Position numbers and translations under genes: made by a program
Part shown: piece after piece, positions 17,015 to 25,999 of the stretch
Position numbering within the stretch: position 1 is the first letter of the stretch
Layout of the letters: every line of letters begins with the position of its first letter
The notes under the pieces: generated by a model
Seen by the model: the letters and a program-made list of their open reading frames with translations, nothing else
Told to the model about the DNA's origin: nothing
Databases searched by the model: none
Assembly: GCF_030546805.1 (NCBI RefSeq)
Contig: NZ_JAUOPC010000007.1
Location: 124,001 to 188,000, forward strand
Direction: 5' to 3'
From: Cyclobacterium sp. 1_MG-2023
GTDB taxonomy: Bacteria; Bacteroidota; Bacteroidia; Cytophagales; Cyclobacteriaceae
Length of the DNA: 64,000 nucleotides

Positions 17015-18736
17015 ATGCAATTACTGAACGAACAGGAGATAGAAAGAAGAAAAGACCGGGAGGCATTACTGAATTTGGGAATTGATCCCTATCCGGCACT
17101 CTCCTTTCCGATCAATGCCACGGCAGCAGATATACACCAAAATTACAACAATCGTAAAAACGATTATAAGGGAATTACTATTGCCGGAAGGCTAATGACC
17201 AGGAGAATCATGGGTTCTGCCAGTTTTGCGGAAATTCAAGACAGTACAGGTCGGCTTCAAATTTACGTTAGAAGAGATGACCTTTGCCCGGATGAAGACA
17301 AAACCCTCTACAATAAAGTGTTTAAGAAACTTTTGGGAATAGGTGATTTCATAGGCCTCAAAGGCTTTATTTTCACGACTCAGACCGGGGAAATTTCTTT
17401 ACACGTTCAAGAATTTACCTTGCTTTCCAAATCAGTAAAACCCCTACCTGTGGTAAAACGGGACGACGAAGGCAATGTATTTGATGGCTTTACAGATCCT
17501 GAACTTAGGTACAGGCAACGTTATGTAGACCTTATTGTTAACCCAGAGGTAAAAGAAACTTTCGTTACAAGGTCCAAAATTATTTCCACCATGAGAAATT
17601 ATTTTGATGATCATGGTTGGATGGAAGTTGAGACTCCTATTTTACAACAGGTGCATGGAGGAGCTGCTGCCAAACCTTTTGAAACCCATCACAATGCGCT
17701 TGACACTCCTTTATTCCTTAGAATAGCCAATGAGCTGTACCTAAAGCGACTGATTGTAGGCGGTTTTGAAGGCGTTTATGAAATCGGCAAAATGTTCCGA
17801 AATGAGGGCATGGACAGAACCCACAATCCGGAATTTACATCCATGGAAATTTATGTGGCCTATAAGGACTACATCTGGATGATGGAAATGGTCGAAGACT
17901 TAATTGCTAAAATTGCAAACCGTGTATTGGGCACTACAAAAGCAAAAGTTGGGGACAATGTGATAGAGTTTGAAGGGCCTTATAAAAGATTGTCTATGTT
18001 TGAATCTATTCAGGAATACACCGGAATAGATGTAAGCCAAATGAATGAGAAAGAACTCAGAGCGCTGTGTAGCGAAATGGGCATAGAGGTAGATGATAGC
18101 ATGGGTAAAGGCAAGTTGATCGATGAAATCTTTGGAGAGAAGGTTGAAGAACACCTGATCCAGCCTACCTATATTACCGACTACCCGATCGAAATGACAC
18201 CGCTAGCTAAAAAGCATAGAAGCAAACCGGGTCTTGTGGAAAGGTTCGAATTATTTGTCAATGGTAAAGAGATTGCCAATGCTTATACCGAATTGAATGA
18301 CCCCATAGACCAAAGAGAGCGATTTGAAGACCAACTCAAATTGGCACAAAGAGGAGATGATGAGGCCATGGCCATGGACGAAGATTTTCTTCGCGCCCTA
18401 GAATACGGCATGCCCCCAACATCCGGCCTGGGTATCGGAATAGACCGACTTTGCATGATGCTTACAGATCAAAGTACCATTCAAGAAGTTCTGTTTTTCC
18501 CTCAAATGAAGCCGGAGAAAAAAGTAAAAATAGCATCTGATGAAGACTTTATTGAATTGGGAATAAACCCCGGTCTTATTCCGGCTATCAGAGAATTAAA
18601 CATCCATACCATTGAGCAGTTGAAAGGGTTAAATCCTAACAAGCTCTTCAATGATGTTTGCGGAAAAAAGAAAAAACTAAAACTCGATGTACCCAACCCC
18701 AGCAAGGAAGAGGTATCAAACTGGATTAATGCGTAA
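17015..18736 (+). CDS. lysS: Lysyl-tRNA synthetase, class II
   Basis: This 573-residue enzyme charges tRNA-Lys. The N-terminal OB-fold is visible (GRLMTRRIMGSASFAEIQDS), then class II motif 2 (FRNEGMDRTHNPEFT) and motif 3 (GLGIGIDRLCMML). The core ends near residue 505 (VLFFPQMKPEKK). About 68 more residues follow, with short helices and a Lys-rich patch (GKKKKLKLD), resembling a helix-hairpin-helix-like tail. This tail is absent from the E. coli enzyme of about 505 residues, and long LysS proteins are common in Bacteroidetes. A strong hairpin terminator follows 20 bases after the stop. Confidence 0.97.
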   Translation: MQLLNEQEIERRKDREALLNLGIDPYPALSFPINATAADIHQNYNNRKNDYKGITIAGRLMTRRIMGSASFAEIQDSTGRLQIYVRRDDLCPDEDKTLYNKVFKKLLGIGDFIGLKGFIFTTQTGEISLHVQEFTLLSKSVKPLPVVKRDDEGNVFDGFTDPELRYRQRYVDLIVNPEVKETFVTRSKIISTMRNYFDDHGWMEVETPILQQVHGGAAAKPFETHHNALDTPLFLRIANELYLKRLIVGGFEGVYEIGKMFRNEGMDRTHNPEFTSMEIYVAYKDYIWMMEMVEDLIAKIANRVLGTTKAKVGDNVIEFEGPYKRLSMFESIQEYTGIDVSQMNEKELRALCSEMGIEVDDSMGKGKLIDEIFGEKVEEHLIQPTYITDYPIEMTPLAKKHRSKPGLVERFELFVNGKEIANAYTELNDPIDQRERFEDQLKLAQRGDDEAMAMDEDFLRALEYGMPPTSGLGIGIDRLCMMLTDQSTIQEVLFFPQMKPEKKVKIASDEDFIELGINPGLIPAIRELNIHTIEQLKGLNPNKLFNDVCGKKKKLKLDVPNPSKEEVSNWINA

Positions 18737-18756
18737 AAACGTAACATAATTGTATC

Positions 18757-18793
18757 AAAAACCCCCTAAGTAAACTATACTTAGGGGGTTTTT
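18757..18793. terminator. Bidirectional terminator between lysS and the DinB-family gene
   Basis: A perfect 12-bp stem (18761-18772 with 18778-18789, five-base loop) is extended by four A-T pairs and flanked by A-runs on the left and T-runs on the right. It can end transcription of lysS and, from the other side, of the leftward gene that stops at 18842. Confidence 0.92.
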
Positions 18794-18841
18794 ATTTAAA
18801 AGTTGGTCTCTACTATCAGCTATTTTAAAAAAACACCAATA

Positions 18842-19324
18842 TTAGTGCTCCCAAAAATAGGGAGGCTCCAAGCCCAACGCCCTAAGATAAACATAGCCTT
18901 GTCCCCTGTGATGTATCTCATTGTCTATAAAATACATCAAAGTGCAATAAATTTTATTCTCATACTGTCCAAAAGCCAAAACAGTTTCTTGAAAATCATC
19001 CCTTGTAAGCTTTGGAAACCATTCTTCTATTTCGACGGTAGCTTGGTCCCAAAGCTCCAACAATCTTTCTTTGCTGTTTTCCACTGCAAACGCTTCTTTA
19101 AGAGGCTCCCATTCACGCGTTACCAAGCCCTTGATACCTGGGCCAGCAATACCTAATAGCTCTTGGACCATTTCTCCAAACGGCCTCATTTCTCCAACTG
19201 TAAAATTAAAAAGTTGCTCCTCGGGAAAAGTTACAATTACCCTGCGGGTGAGCCCACGATGCCCCTGCCAGTGTTTCAATAATTGCTCTTGTGAAATGAT
19301 CATTTGCTGTGCTTTCGTTTCCAT
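18842..19324 (-). CDS. DinB-like family protein
   Basis: The 160-residue all-helical protein fits the DinB four-helix-bundle superfamily, whose members bind a metal through three His. The C-terminal FIDNEIHHRGQGYVYLRALG holds the family's HHRGQ signature with one ligand; earlier His residues (HWQGHRG at the N-terminus) could supply others. Family members include damage-induced proteins and thiol-dependent transferases; the reaction here is unknown. It diverges from a WYL-domain regulator 153 bases away, a pairing often seen for this family, which suggests the regulator controls it. Confidence 0.88.
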   Translation of the reverse strand: METKAQQMIISQEQLLKHWQGHRGLTRRVIVTFPEEQLFNFTVGEMRPFGEMVQELLGIAGPGIKGLVTREWEPLKEAFAVENSKERLLELWDQATVEIEEWFPKLTRDDFQETVLAFGQYENKIYCTLMYFIDNEIHHRGQGYVYLRALGLEPPYFWEH

Positions 19325-19477
19325 CTTGATGTTTATTTTAAGTGAATAATTAATCTTGAAACAAACTTACCTACAGCTAGTGACAACCCTATGTCAGCAG
19401 TTTTATGAAAATTAAGGCCTTGAAGAAATATTTTTTATCAAAGAAAATATCATTAGTTTTATTCGATATAGCCTCCC

Positions 19478-20446
19478 ATGAACAGATTAAATCGACTTAC
19501 AGCCATTTTGACCCAACTGCAGAGCAAAAGACATATCTCTGCGGAAGAAATTGCCAATAGGTTTGAAATAAGTCTACGGACCGTATACCGAGATATACGG
19601 GCACTTGAGGAGGCAGGTGTTCCAATAACAGGTGAAGCTGGGAAAGGGTACACTTTGGTAGAAGGTTATCGGTTACCACCGGTAATGTTTGATGAAAAAG
19701 AGGCCTTTTCTTTAATACTGGCAGAAAAAATAATCGAAAAATTCAGTGATCGGGAAATTAGCCAACACTTCCAATCCGCACTGATCAAAATTAAATCTGT
19801 ACTGAAAGACCAGCAAAAATCAGCCATTGATCAATTGGATGAACAAGTAATATATTATAAACGTGAATTGGCTAGCCCTTCAAAAAATGAAAAAGCCATT
19901 CAGCGCATCATGTCTGCCCTAGCAACGAATAAGGTTTTACAATTTGATTACATCTCCTTTATAAAAGAAGAGAATACGAGCCGATCAGTTGAACCTATAG
20001 GCATGTACTTTTCATTGGGGAACTGGTACCTTATTGCATTTTGTAAACTCAGAAAGGACTATAGAACTTTTAGGGTCGATCGCATACAGAAAATAAATAT
20101 TACCGAGGAACATTTCACCACAAACCACCCCTCTTTAAAGTCCTACCTAAAAAAGATGGAGGAGGGAAATCAATTAAAAAAAGTAATCATTCAGATGGAT
20201 CCCTCCCATGTGAAGTATATTGACAACCACAAATACAATCAAGGTTTCGTATTGCAAGAAAAGATAGACAATAAAGTCCAACTCACTTTTATGGTTGATT
20301 CTATCGAGTTTTTTGTCCGGTGGATTATTTCTATAGGGGATATTGTCACTGTTATCTCTCCTAAAGCCCTTTCAGAAAGAATGTCAGCATTGCTGAATAC
20401 CATGACGAACAAACTACAAGAATCAAATTCGCAGTTAAAAGCCTAG
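19478..20446 (+). CDS. WYL-domain transcriptional regulator (HTH_11 type)
   Basis: The 322-residue protein has an N-terminal helix-turn-helix (residues about 5-55; ISAEEIANRFEISLRTVYRDIRALEEAGVP holds the recognition helix). A WYL sensor domain follows at about residues 140-230 (FDYISF, GMYFSLGNWYLIAFC, YRTFRVDRI), then a WCX-like C-terminal part. Such proteins are ligand-responsive repressors or activators of a neighbouring gene. The divergent DinB-like gene is the likely target. The ligand is unknown. Confidence 0.93.
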   Translation: MNRLNRLTAILTQLQSKRHISAEEIANRFEISLRTVYRDIRALEEAGVPITGEAGKGYTLVEGYRLPPVMFDEKEAFSLILAEKIIEKFSDREISQHFQSALIKIKSVLKDQQKSAIDQLDEQVIYYKRELASPSKNEKAIQRIMSALATNKVLQFDYISFIKEENTSRSVEPIGMYFSLGNWYLIAFCKLRKDYRTFRVDRIQKINITEEHFTTNHPSLKSYLKKMEEGNQLKKVIIQMDPSHVKYIDNHKYNQGFVLQEKIDNKVQLTFMVDSIEFFVRWIISIGDIVTVISPKALSERMSALLNTMTNKLQESNSQLKA

Positions 20447-20470
20447 GGAAATATTCCGAGCTTTGCCCAA

Positions 20471-20845
20471 TTAACCTACATGTTGGTCAACAAGGATAAT
20501 ATTTCCATCCGGATCTTTAATAACAAAATTATCAGGGCCTTTACCATTTTCATCGGCTTCCCTTTCAAATTCTAGGCCTTGGGTTTTTAAATTTTGTTGA
20601 ATTTCTCTAACATCTTGGTAACCTTCAATCACATTGGCATCGGCATCCCAACCAGGGTTAAATGTCAAGATATTTTCTTCAAACATTCCTTCAAATAGAC
20701 CTATTAAGGTGTCACTATTTTTCATGATCAGGTAATGATGTTCTAAGGATCCAGCAAAGTGGCTGAAGCCCAGCTTCTCATAAAATTCTTTGGAAGCTTT
20801 TAAGTTTTTAACAGCTAGACTTACTGAGAACGCACCAAGTTTCAT
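20471..20845 (-). CDS. VOC (glyoxalase/bleomycin resistance) superfamily protein
   Basis: The 124-residue protein has two beta-alpha-beta-beta-beta modules. The first runs from AVKNLKASKEFYEKLGF, a typical opening of the fold. The second ends with NFVIKDPDGNIILVDQH, where DPDGN is the usual turn. Members bind a metal or small molecule and range from dioxygenases to drug-binding proteins. Nothing here fixes the substrate. It converges with the WYL regulator gene 24 bases away. Confidence 0.88.
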   Translation of the reverse strand: MKLGAFSVSLAVKNLKASKEFYEKLGFSHFAGSLEHHYLIMKNSDTLIGLFEGMFEENILTFNPGWDADANVIEGYQDVREIQQNLKTQGLEFEREADENGKGPDNFVIKDPDGNIILVDQHVG

Positions 20846-20880
20846 AATTAAGGGGTTTTAATTGCAATCAATCAAAGCTC

Positions 20881-20946
20881 CGATTTATTCTAAATCGAAT
20901 GAAATAAGATTAGGAGAGGATTTACTTAACATCTGTAAATCCTCTC
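20881..20946 (-). terminator. Two tandem hairpins behind the TIM-barrel gene
   Basis: The stem 20914-20925 with 20935-20946 is a perfect 12-bp helix with a 9-base loop. A second 7-bp stem (20881-20887 with 20891-20897) lies just downstream on the minus strand. Neither has a long T-run, so intrinsic termination is possible but weak. They may stabilise the mRNA end or isolate the VOC gene. Confidence 0.5.
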
Positions 20947-20960
20947 TATACTTATTCTAT

Positions 20961-21992
20961 TTAGGCCAGCGACCTTCTACAATATTCAAGACAGTTCTGA
21001 ACTTCTTTAACAGCATCAGAACCTTCCGGAATTTTATATTCAAGTTCAATAGTAGCCGGGAATTTGTATTTTTTACTTTGTATTTCACTTAGCAACTCCA
21101 CAATAGGCGTGTCACCCTCACCCCAAGGCAGGTTACCTTTTCCGTTTGCCGGGGTTTGTCGGTCCTTGGTATGCATGCTTAAAATGCGCTTGTGCTTTTT
21201 CTGAAGTAGTTCAAAAATATCCTTGTAACCAGCAGCAATATAGTGGCCGGCATCGAGGTTCAGTGCATTTCTGGGACTTTGCTCCAAGGCAGTGTCCCAA
21301 AAGGTAGGGGTTTGTTGGGTATGCCCATGGTAACCCACTGACATTTTATTCTTTTCCCCCATTTTCCCTAACTTCAATGTCCGCGCATCATTTGCAGGAT
21401 GTTCTAAGGTAACATGGCTAGCACCCAAAGCCCTTGCTGCTTTCATACCGTAAGCAATTTCAGCATCTGTATTGTTCATCCCAAAAGCTCCGGGTTTAAA
21501 CGCATAAATACTGACACCTGCATCCTTATACATTTTTCTGAATTTCTCGAATTTTTTGAAATCAGTTTTCGCACGCCAAGCGGCCACACTTGCAGCATGG
21601 TCTTCCGCCTCTTTTTGCAACTCCATAAACTCCTTGTTTTCATCTGCAGACAACTGGCCTCCATCTCTTTTCTTTCGACGCAAGTTGTTGAATCTGCCTC
21701 TATCCATAGTAGACTCAGGAATGCCGGCAAAGGATTCCGCAGGGCCACCCATCAACTCTATGGCACTGATTCCGCTGTCTGTAACATATTTGAGGGTTGC
21801 TTCAGCACTTTGGTCCGGCAGTGACCGGAAAGAATAAGTAATACATCCGATCTGTACACCATTTATTTTCGAATCAGGTTTATTATAGTTTTTAATTATT
21901 GCAGGAGCACCTTTGATCAAGGATGTTGATGCCAAAGCAATTCCTGCAGTACCAAAAAGGGATTTAATTAAAAACGCTCTTCTATTATTCAT
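20961..21992 (-). CDS. Exported sugar phosphate isomerase/epimerase-like TIM-barrel protein
   Basis: The 343-residue protein begins with a Tat-like signal (NNRRAFLIKSLFGTAG) and the hydrophobic stretch usual in Bacteroidetes exported enzymes. The rest is an AP-endonuclease-2-type TIM barrel. Metal-ligand strands are seen in SAIELMGG, HVTLEHPAN, VGYHGHTQ, NLDAGHYIAAG, ILSMHTKDR and TIELEY. A charged helical insertion (residues about 95-140) separates the first barrel strands. Related proteins isomerise or epimerise sugars and inositols, but most of these exported versions have no assigned substrate. It is transcribed alone. Confidence 0.85.
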   Translation of the reverse strand: MNNRRAFLIKSLFGTAGIALASTSLIKGAPAIIKNYNKPDSKINGVQIGCITYSFRSLPDQSAEATLKYVTDSGISAIELMGGPAESFAGIPESTMDRGRFNNLRRKKRDGGQLSADENKEFMELQKEAEDHAASVAAWRAKTDFKKFEKFRKMYKDAGVSIYAFKPGAFGMNNTDAEIAYGMKAARALGASHVTLEHPANDARTLKLGKMGEKNKMSVGYHGHTQQTPTFWDTALEQSPRNALNLDAGHYIAAGYKDIFELLQKKHKRILSMHTKDRQTPANGKGNLPWGEGDTPIVELLSEIQSKKYKFPATIELEYKIPEGSDAVKEVQNCLEYCRRSLA

Positions 21993-22293
21993 TGGAATGG
22001 AAATTTAGGTTTAAGTTGTAATATAAGAATTGACTGAATAAATATTATTCTTTTTAAGTCAAAAAGACCAAATAACTAACAGATTCTCTGAAAAAGATGG
22101 TTTTTAAAGCAAAAAACTCAAATCATGGCCTTGGGTATGCGCTTATATAATTAACCCAATGGTAAAGAACAATCCATTATTTTACTAAATACGTAGTATA
22201 AATTGAGCTTTAAAAAGTATCTCTAAGAACCAATGTTTTAATTTACCTCCTGCTTAATCTATGATCAGATACAGTAGATGCAATTTTAAAAAA
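21993..22293. other. Intergenic region between divergent genes
   Basis: 301 AT-rich bases lie between the start of the TIM-barrel gene and the start of the phosphatase-like gene. It should hold both promoters, but no TTTG-N19-TAnnTTTG match, hairpin or small gene was recognised. Confidence 0.6.
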
Positions 22294-23628
22294 ATGAAAA
22301 CACCTTTTTTGCTTGCCCCCCTTTTTACTTTAAGTTTCTTTTTTTCAACCCTTTACCTAGCTCCTGCACAGACAGCTAAACCTGAACACATTGTATTGAC
22401 TTGGAAGAATGATCCTTCTCAGTCACAAAGTGTAACTTGGAGAACGAGTTCAAGGCTTGAGCACCCAATCGCCCAGTTATCCTTAGCAAGTGCTGCCGGT
22501 AAAATAACGAACCGTGACCAAAGCTACCAAGCCGAAATGCAAGAGATCAAAAGCCTTGAGGGCAATACCTATTTCTATTACTCGGTTACCTTCGAGGGGC
22601 TCAAACCAGGAGGTATTTACCGGTATAGGGTTGGAGAAGCTGGCAATGAAATGAGCGAATGGAATCAGTTTACTACAGCTGATAAAACAGAGGATTCTTA
22701 CTCCTTTATTTATTTAGGGGACATCCAAAATGAGGTATTGGCTTGGGGAAGCAGAACCGTTAGGGCCGCCTATGCCAAAGCACCCAAGGCAGGGTTTATG
22801 TTATTTGCCGGAGATTTAATTAATGATGGGCATCAAGATAGTCAATGGGTAGAATGGTTTGAATCTTTAGGCCATATTCGAACGATGAAATCCATAGTTC
22901 CTGTCATAGGAAATCATGAATACGATACTTATCCTAGCAATCCGGATAAAGAGAAAATATCCATGTATTGGCGGCCTCAGTTTGAACTTCCGCTAAATGG
23001 TCCGGAGGGCCTGGAAGAAAGTGTTTATTATATGGACTATAAGAACATGAGACTGGTTGTGTTGAACAGTTTAGCCGCATTAAAATCACCTAAAGATCTA
23101 CAAATTCAAAGTGATTATCTCGAAAAAATTTTGACAGATAATCCACAAAAATGGACTGTAGTTTCATTCCATCATCCTTTTTTCACTGCCAGAGATGGCA
23201 GGCACGGCAATTATCCGGAACTCCGTGAAGCCTGGCAGCCTATCTTAGAAAGACATAAGGTGGATCTAGTACTTAAAGGTCATGATCATGTATATGCCAG
23301 AGGAGCTCATCAAACCAAAACCATCGAAGTACCGGAAGGACAAGTGGGGCCTGTATATGTTGTCTCAGTGGCCGGCCCTAAAATGTATGGTATTGTTCCT
23401 GAAAAACGCTGGATGGACAGAGCAGGTGTGAACACCCAATTGTACCAGGTGATTACCATTGATGGGGATTTACTTCAATATCGTGCCTATACAGTTTTGG
23501 ATGAGCTATATGACGCTTTTGACTTACAGAAGCAGGAAAACAGCTATAATTTATTTTCTGAGCATATCTCCACACCAAAATATCCGGAAAACAGTTTCCC
23601 GAATGGTACAACCCTACGCTCAAAATAA
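22294..23628 (+). CDS. Secreted purple acid phosphatase-like metallophosphoesterase
   Basis: The 444-residue protein has a signal peptide (MKTPFLLAPLFTLSFFF, cut near APAQTAK) and an N-terminal fibronectin-like domain (about residues 25-125) with SVTWRTS and YRYRVGEAG. The metallophosphoesterase domain follows, with the ligand series GDIQNE, GDLINDG, GNHEY, SFHHPFF and KGHDHVYAR, as in purple acid phosphatases. It most likely hydrolyses phosphate esters outside the cytoplasm. ATG at 22294 was chosen because a start 33 bases further upstream (22261) would put a basic non-signal stretch in front of the signal peptide. Confidence 0.92.
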   Translation: MKTPFLLAPLFTLSFFFSTLYLAPAQTAKPEHIVLTWKNDPSQSQSVTWRTSSRLEHPIAQLSLASAAGKITNRDQSYQAEMQEIKSLEGNTYFYYSVTFEGLKPGGIYRYRVGEAGNEMSEWNQFTTADKTEDSYSFIYLGDIQNEVLAWGSRTVRAAYAKAPKAGFMLFAGDLINDGHQDSQWVEWFESLGHIRTMKSIVPVIGNHEYDTYPSNPDKEKISMYWRPQFELPLNGPEGLEESVYYMDYKNMRLVVLNSLAALKSPKDLQIQSDYLEKILTDNPQKWTVVSFHHPFFTARDGRHGNYPELREAWQPILERHKVDLVLKGHDHVYARGAHQTKTIEVPEGQVGPVYVVSVAGPKMYGIVPEKRWMDRAGVNTQLYQVITIDGDLLQYRAYTVLDELYDAFDLQKQENSYNLFSEHISTPKYPENSFPNGTTLRSK

Positions 23629-23638
23629 AAAACCAAGT

Positions 23639-23677
23639 CAGAAGCAGGAGGGACAAAATAAATCCATCCTGCTTCTG
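23639..23677. terminator. Hairpin between convergent genes
   Basis: An 11-bp perfect stem (23639-23649 with 23667-23677) with a 17-base loop lies between the phosphatase-like gene and the leftward unknown gene. There is no T-run directly next to it on either strand, so it is only a weak terminator candidate. Confidence 0.4.
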
Positions 23678-23694
23678 GCCTGATTTCCAATCTG

Positions 23695-24969
23695 TTATTT
23701 TTTCACCTTTTCTATTAAGTCGTTGATTATTTTCTCTACGACAAAACGATTGCTTTCAAGGTCTATGCCCACTTCTTCAGCCAAAGCCTCCAAATCAGGT
23801 TCCTTTTCAGAAGTTATGGCTGTAACAGCCAATCTAGCTAACTCATCCAGCTTTTTCAGTTCTTGATTGGATTCTTCCTCAGCTTCAGGTTCAAATAGAA
23901 GTTCAAGGGGCATTAATTCTATTTCCTTCCTTAAAATTTCCTGGGCTGTATTTTGCATGGAGGGTCGCAAATAAATATCTGCTATTTTATCCATGGCTAA
24001 TCCAAATTTATTTAAAGCGTCAATGATTGCCTCAAATCCTTTCTCAGTTAAAGCCGTCGCCTGTATGGTCTCTTCTTTCTCATTATAATAAGCTACTGCA
24101 AAATGGGGTGACATTTCCCAATCCTGCAAGCCAAGTCTATAAACGCCACCGGTATAAGAAATATTAAAGTCCCCTTCCATTTCTTGTACCTGTGGGATGG
24201 AAGCCTTTTCTTCGGTAATCACCATCACCAAAGACTCTCCCTCATGCACTACAGCCGGTTGGGTAGACCCTGCAAACAACATCATATAAGGCACCGGATT
24301 TTTTTGTACATCCTCCATAAGTGCACCTTCATCCTCAATCATTGGATTGACCTCGGTTGCGTAAAAATAAATATCATCAGGACTAAAGCTTGCATAGCCT
24401 GATAGGGGGCCATAAGTTTGCCAGCAAGAACCATTGAAGCCTATCAGGTTAAACCATAATTCTTTTTCTCCATCCCTGTCTATAATATCTTTTATAGAAG
24501 GTGAATACAATAAATAATTTTCACCTGTAAAGACATCTTCCATTCGGTAAAAATGTTTTTCAGGCTGCTCTTTAATTTCAGCAAAGCTAAATCTCCAAGG
24601 ATTGGCAGATTGAAAAACCATCCAATCAAACTGTTCTTTCTCAAGATTACTAATGGCAGAATGTTTGAGGTATTTGGTAATGAGCCCCCCGTTTTTCATC
24701 AACCGATGGATAATGTATTGGGATTTAAGCATATCATACCATTGTCTGCCAAATTTATCCGTGATGTGCCGATAGGCCTGTAGCTTTTGATCTGCCTCTT
24801 TTCCTAGCTTATCTTTTTCTGTAGCATAGGACAAAAGAAATCTGTCCAAAATGGCTACGCTTAAGGCTGTATTTTGTTCACAAGCCTTCTTTATCTTAAG
24901 AAAATCTTCCATGGCTAAAAGATAAGAGGAAATTAACTTTTCATCAAATGATTTTATTCCGGTAGACAA
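23695..24969 (-). CDS. Unrecognised 424-residue protein
   Basis: I do not recognise a domain. The first about 100 residues look helical. The middle is mixed, with many aromatics (WMVFQSANPWRFSF, LWFNLIGFNGSCWQTYGPLSGY, DDIYFYATEVNP), suggesting a beta-rich globular domain. The last about 80 residues are strongly acidic and helical (EPEAEEESNQELKKLDEL). There is no signal peptide or membrane segment, so it is probably cytoplasmic. The longest frame starts at TTG 24969; ATG at 24912 (MEDFLKIKK) is an alternative. It is flanked by terminator-like hairpins and is probably a single-gene unit. Confidence 0.75.
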   Translation of the reverse strand: MSTGIKSFDEKLISSYLLAMEDFLKIKKACEQNTALSVAILDRFLLSYATEKDKLGKEADQKLQAYRHITDKFGRQWYDMLKSQYIIHRLMKNGGLITKYLKHSAISNLEKEQFDWMVFQSANPWRFSFAEIKEQPEKHFYRMEDVFTGENYLLYSPSIKDIIDRDGEKELWFNLIGFNGSCWQTYGPLSGYASFSPDDIYFYATEVNPMIEDEGALMEDVQKNPVPYMMLFAGSTQPAVVHEGESLVMVITEEKASIPQVQEMEGDFNISYTGGVYRLGLQDWEMSPHFAVAYYNEKEETIQATALTEKGFEAIIDALNKFGLAMDKIADIYLRPSMQNTAQEILRKEIELMPLELLFEPEAEEESNQELKKLDELARLAVTAITSEKEPDLEALAEEVGIDLESNRFVVEKIINDLIEKVKK

Positions 24970-25047
24970 AGAATCTGCTTATCAATGGCATTCCTTTCTT
25001 AAAGGCTGGTCTTTATCTGTGTTTTACAGCTTACTAAAATAAAAAAA

Positions 25048-25071
25048 TCCCGGAAACATAAGTTTACGGGA
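25048..25071 (-). terminator. Terminator behind cysM
   Basis: On the minus strand a 10-bp stem with one mismatch (25071-25062 with 25057-25048, four-base loop) is followed by seven T. It closes the ftsB-like/outer-membrane/cysE/cysM unit. Confidence 0.88.
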
Positions 25072-25109
25072 CGAAAGATTGATAGGCCTAACCGATAAAT
25101 AAGGCTCCC

Positions 25110-25988
25110 CTACCCAAACAAGTCAGTACTTAAGTACCTATCACCACGGTCGCATGTTATGCAAACTATAGTTCCGGAGGTTAAAGTCTTGGCAAGCTCA
25201 ATAGCGGCATGTAAAGCACCACCACTACTCATACCACCTAAGATACCTTCTTCTTTGGCCATTCTTCTTGTCATTTGCGTGGCTTGTTCTTGGCTCACAT
25301 CAATGACGTGATCTACCCTTTCGGGTTCAAATATTTTGGGTAAAAACTCAGGAGACCACCTTCTAATTCCGGGAATACTAGAACCTTCAGTAGGCTGGGT
25401 GCCCACTATTTGGATGGCTGAATTTTGTTCTTTCAAATACCTGGACACTCCCATAATGGTACCTGTGGTTCCCATTGCTGAAACAAAATGAGTTATTTCT
25501 CCATTAGTTGCCTCATAGATCTCCGGCCCGGTGGTATGGTAATGCGCCAAATAATTATCAGGGTTAGCGAATTGATTGAGCATAAAATAGCCTTGGTCCT
25601 TAGCCATTTCTTCGGCCAAGGTTCTGGAGTACTCAATGGACTTTTCCGCAGGGGTTAAAATGACTTTTGCGCCATAAGCTTCCATGGACAACACCCGTTC
25701 CCTGGTAGCATTGTCGGGCATTATCAATGTCATCTCAACACCCAATAAGTTGGCAACCATAGCCAAAGCAATTCCCGTATTCCCTGAGGTTGCTTCAACC
25801 AATTTGTCTCCCTTTGCGATCTCACCTCGGTCCAGTGCTGACCGAATCATATGATAGGCTGCACGGTCTTTTACTGAACCTCCGGGGTTTTGCCCTTCCA
25901 GCTTGCAATAAATTTTAACCTTAGGATTTACAGGGATATTTTCAAGTTCAATTAAAGGGGTATTCCCTATTAATTCAAATAGCTTCAT
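25110..25988 (-). CDS. cysM: Cysteine synthase (O-acetylserine sulfhydrylase B type)
   Basis: This 292-residue PLP enzyme makes cysteine from O-acetylserine and sulfide or thiosulfate. The PLP lysine is Lys40 in GQNPGGSVKDRAAY. The substrate loop EATSGNTGIALA and the phosphate-binding GTTGTIMG follow in order. The size and the terminal DRGDRYLSTDLF are those of the CysM class rather than the longer CysK class. cysE lies directly upstream (11-base gap), so the two steps of cysteine synthesis from serine are in one transcript. Confidence 0.95.
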   Translation of the reverse strand: MKLFELIGNTPLIELENIPVNPKVKIYCKLEGQNPGGSVKDRAAYHMIRSALDRGEIAKGDKLVEATSGNTGIALAMVANLLGVEMTLIMPDNATRERVLSMEAYGAKVILTPAEKSIEYSRTLAEEMAKDQGYFMLNQFANPDNYLAHYHTTGPEIYEATNGEITHFVSAMGTTGTIMGVSRYLKEQNSAIQIVGTQPTEGSSIPGIRRWSPEFLPKIFEPERVDHVIDVSQEQATQMTRRMAKEEGILGGMSSGGALHAAIELAKTLTSGTIVCITCDRGDRYLSTDLFG

Positions 25989-25999
25989 AGTTGTGATTA

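Noticed and set aside
21414-21824. Several open frames of 90-136 codons on both strands
   Set aside because: All overlap the TIM-barrel gene, which has a signal peptide and conserved metal-ligand strands.
23639-23677. Hairpin as a firm bidirectional terminator
   Set aside because: The stem is good but the loop is 17 bases and no T-run touches it on either strand, so it is listed only with low confidence.
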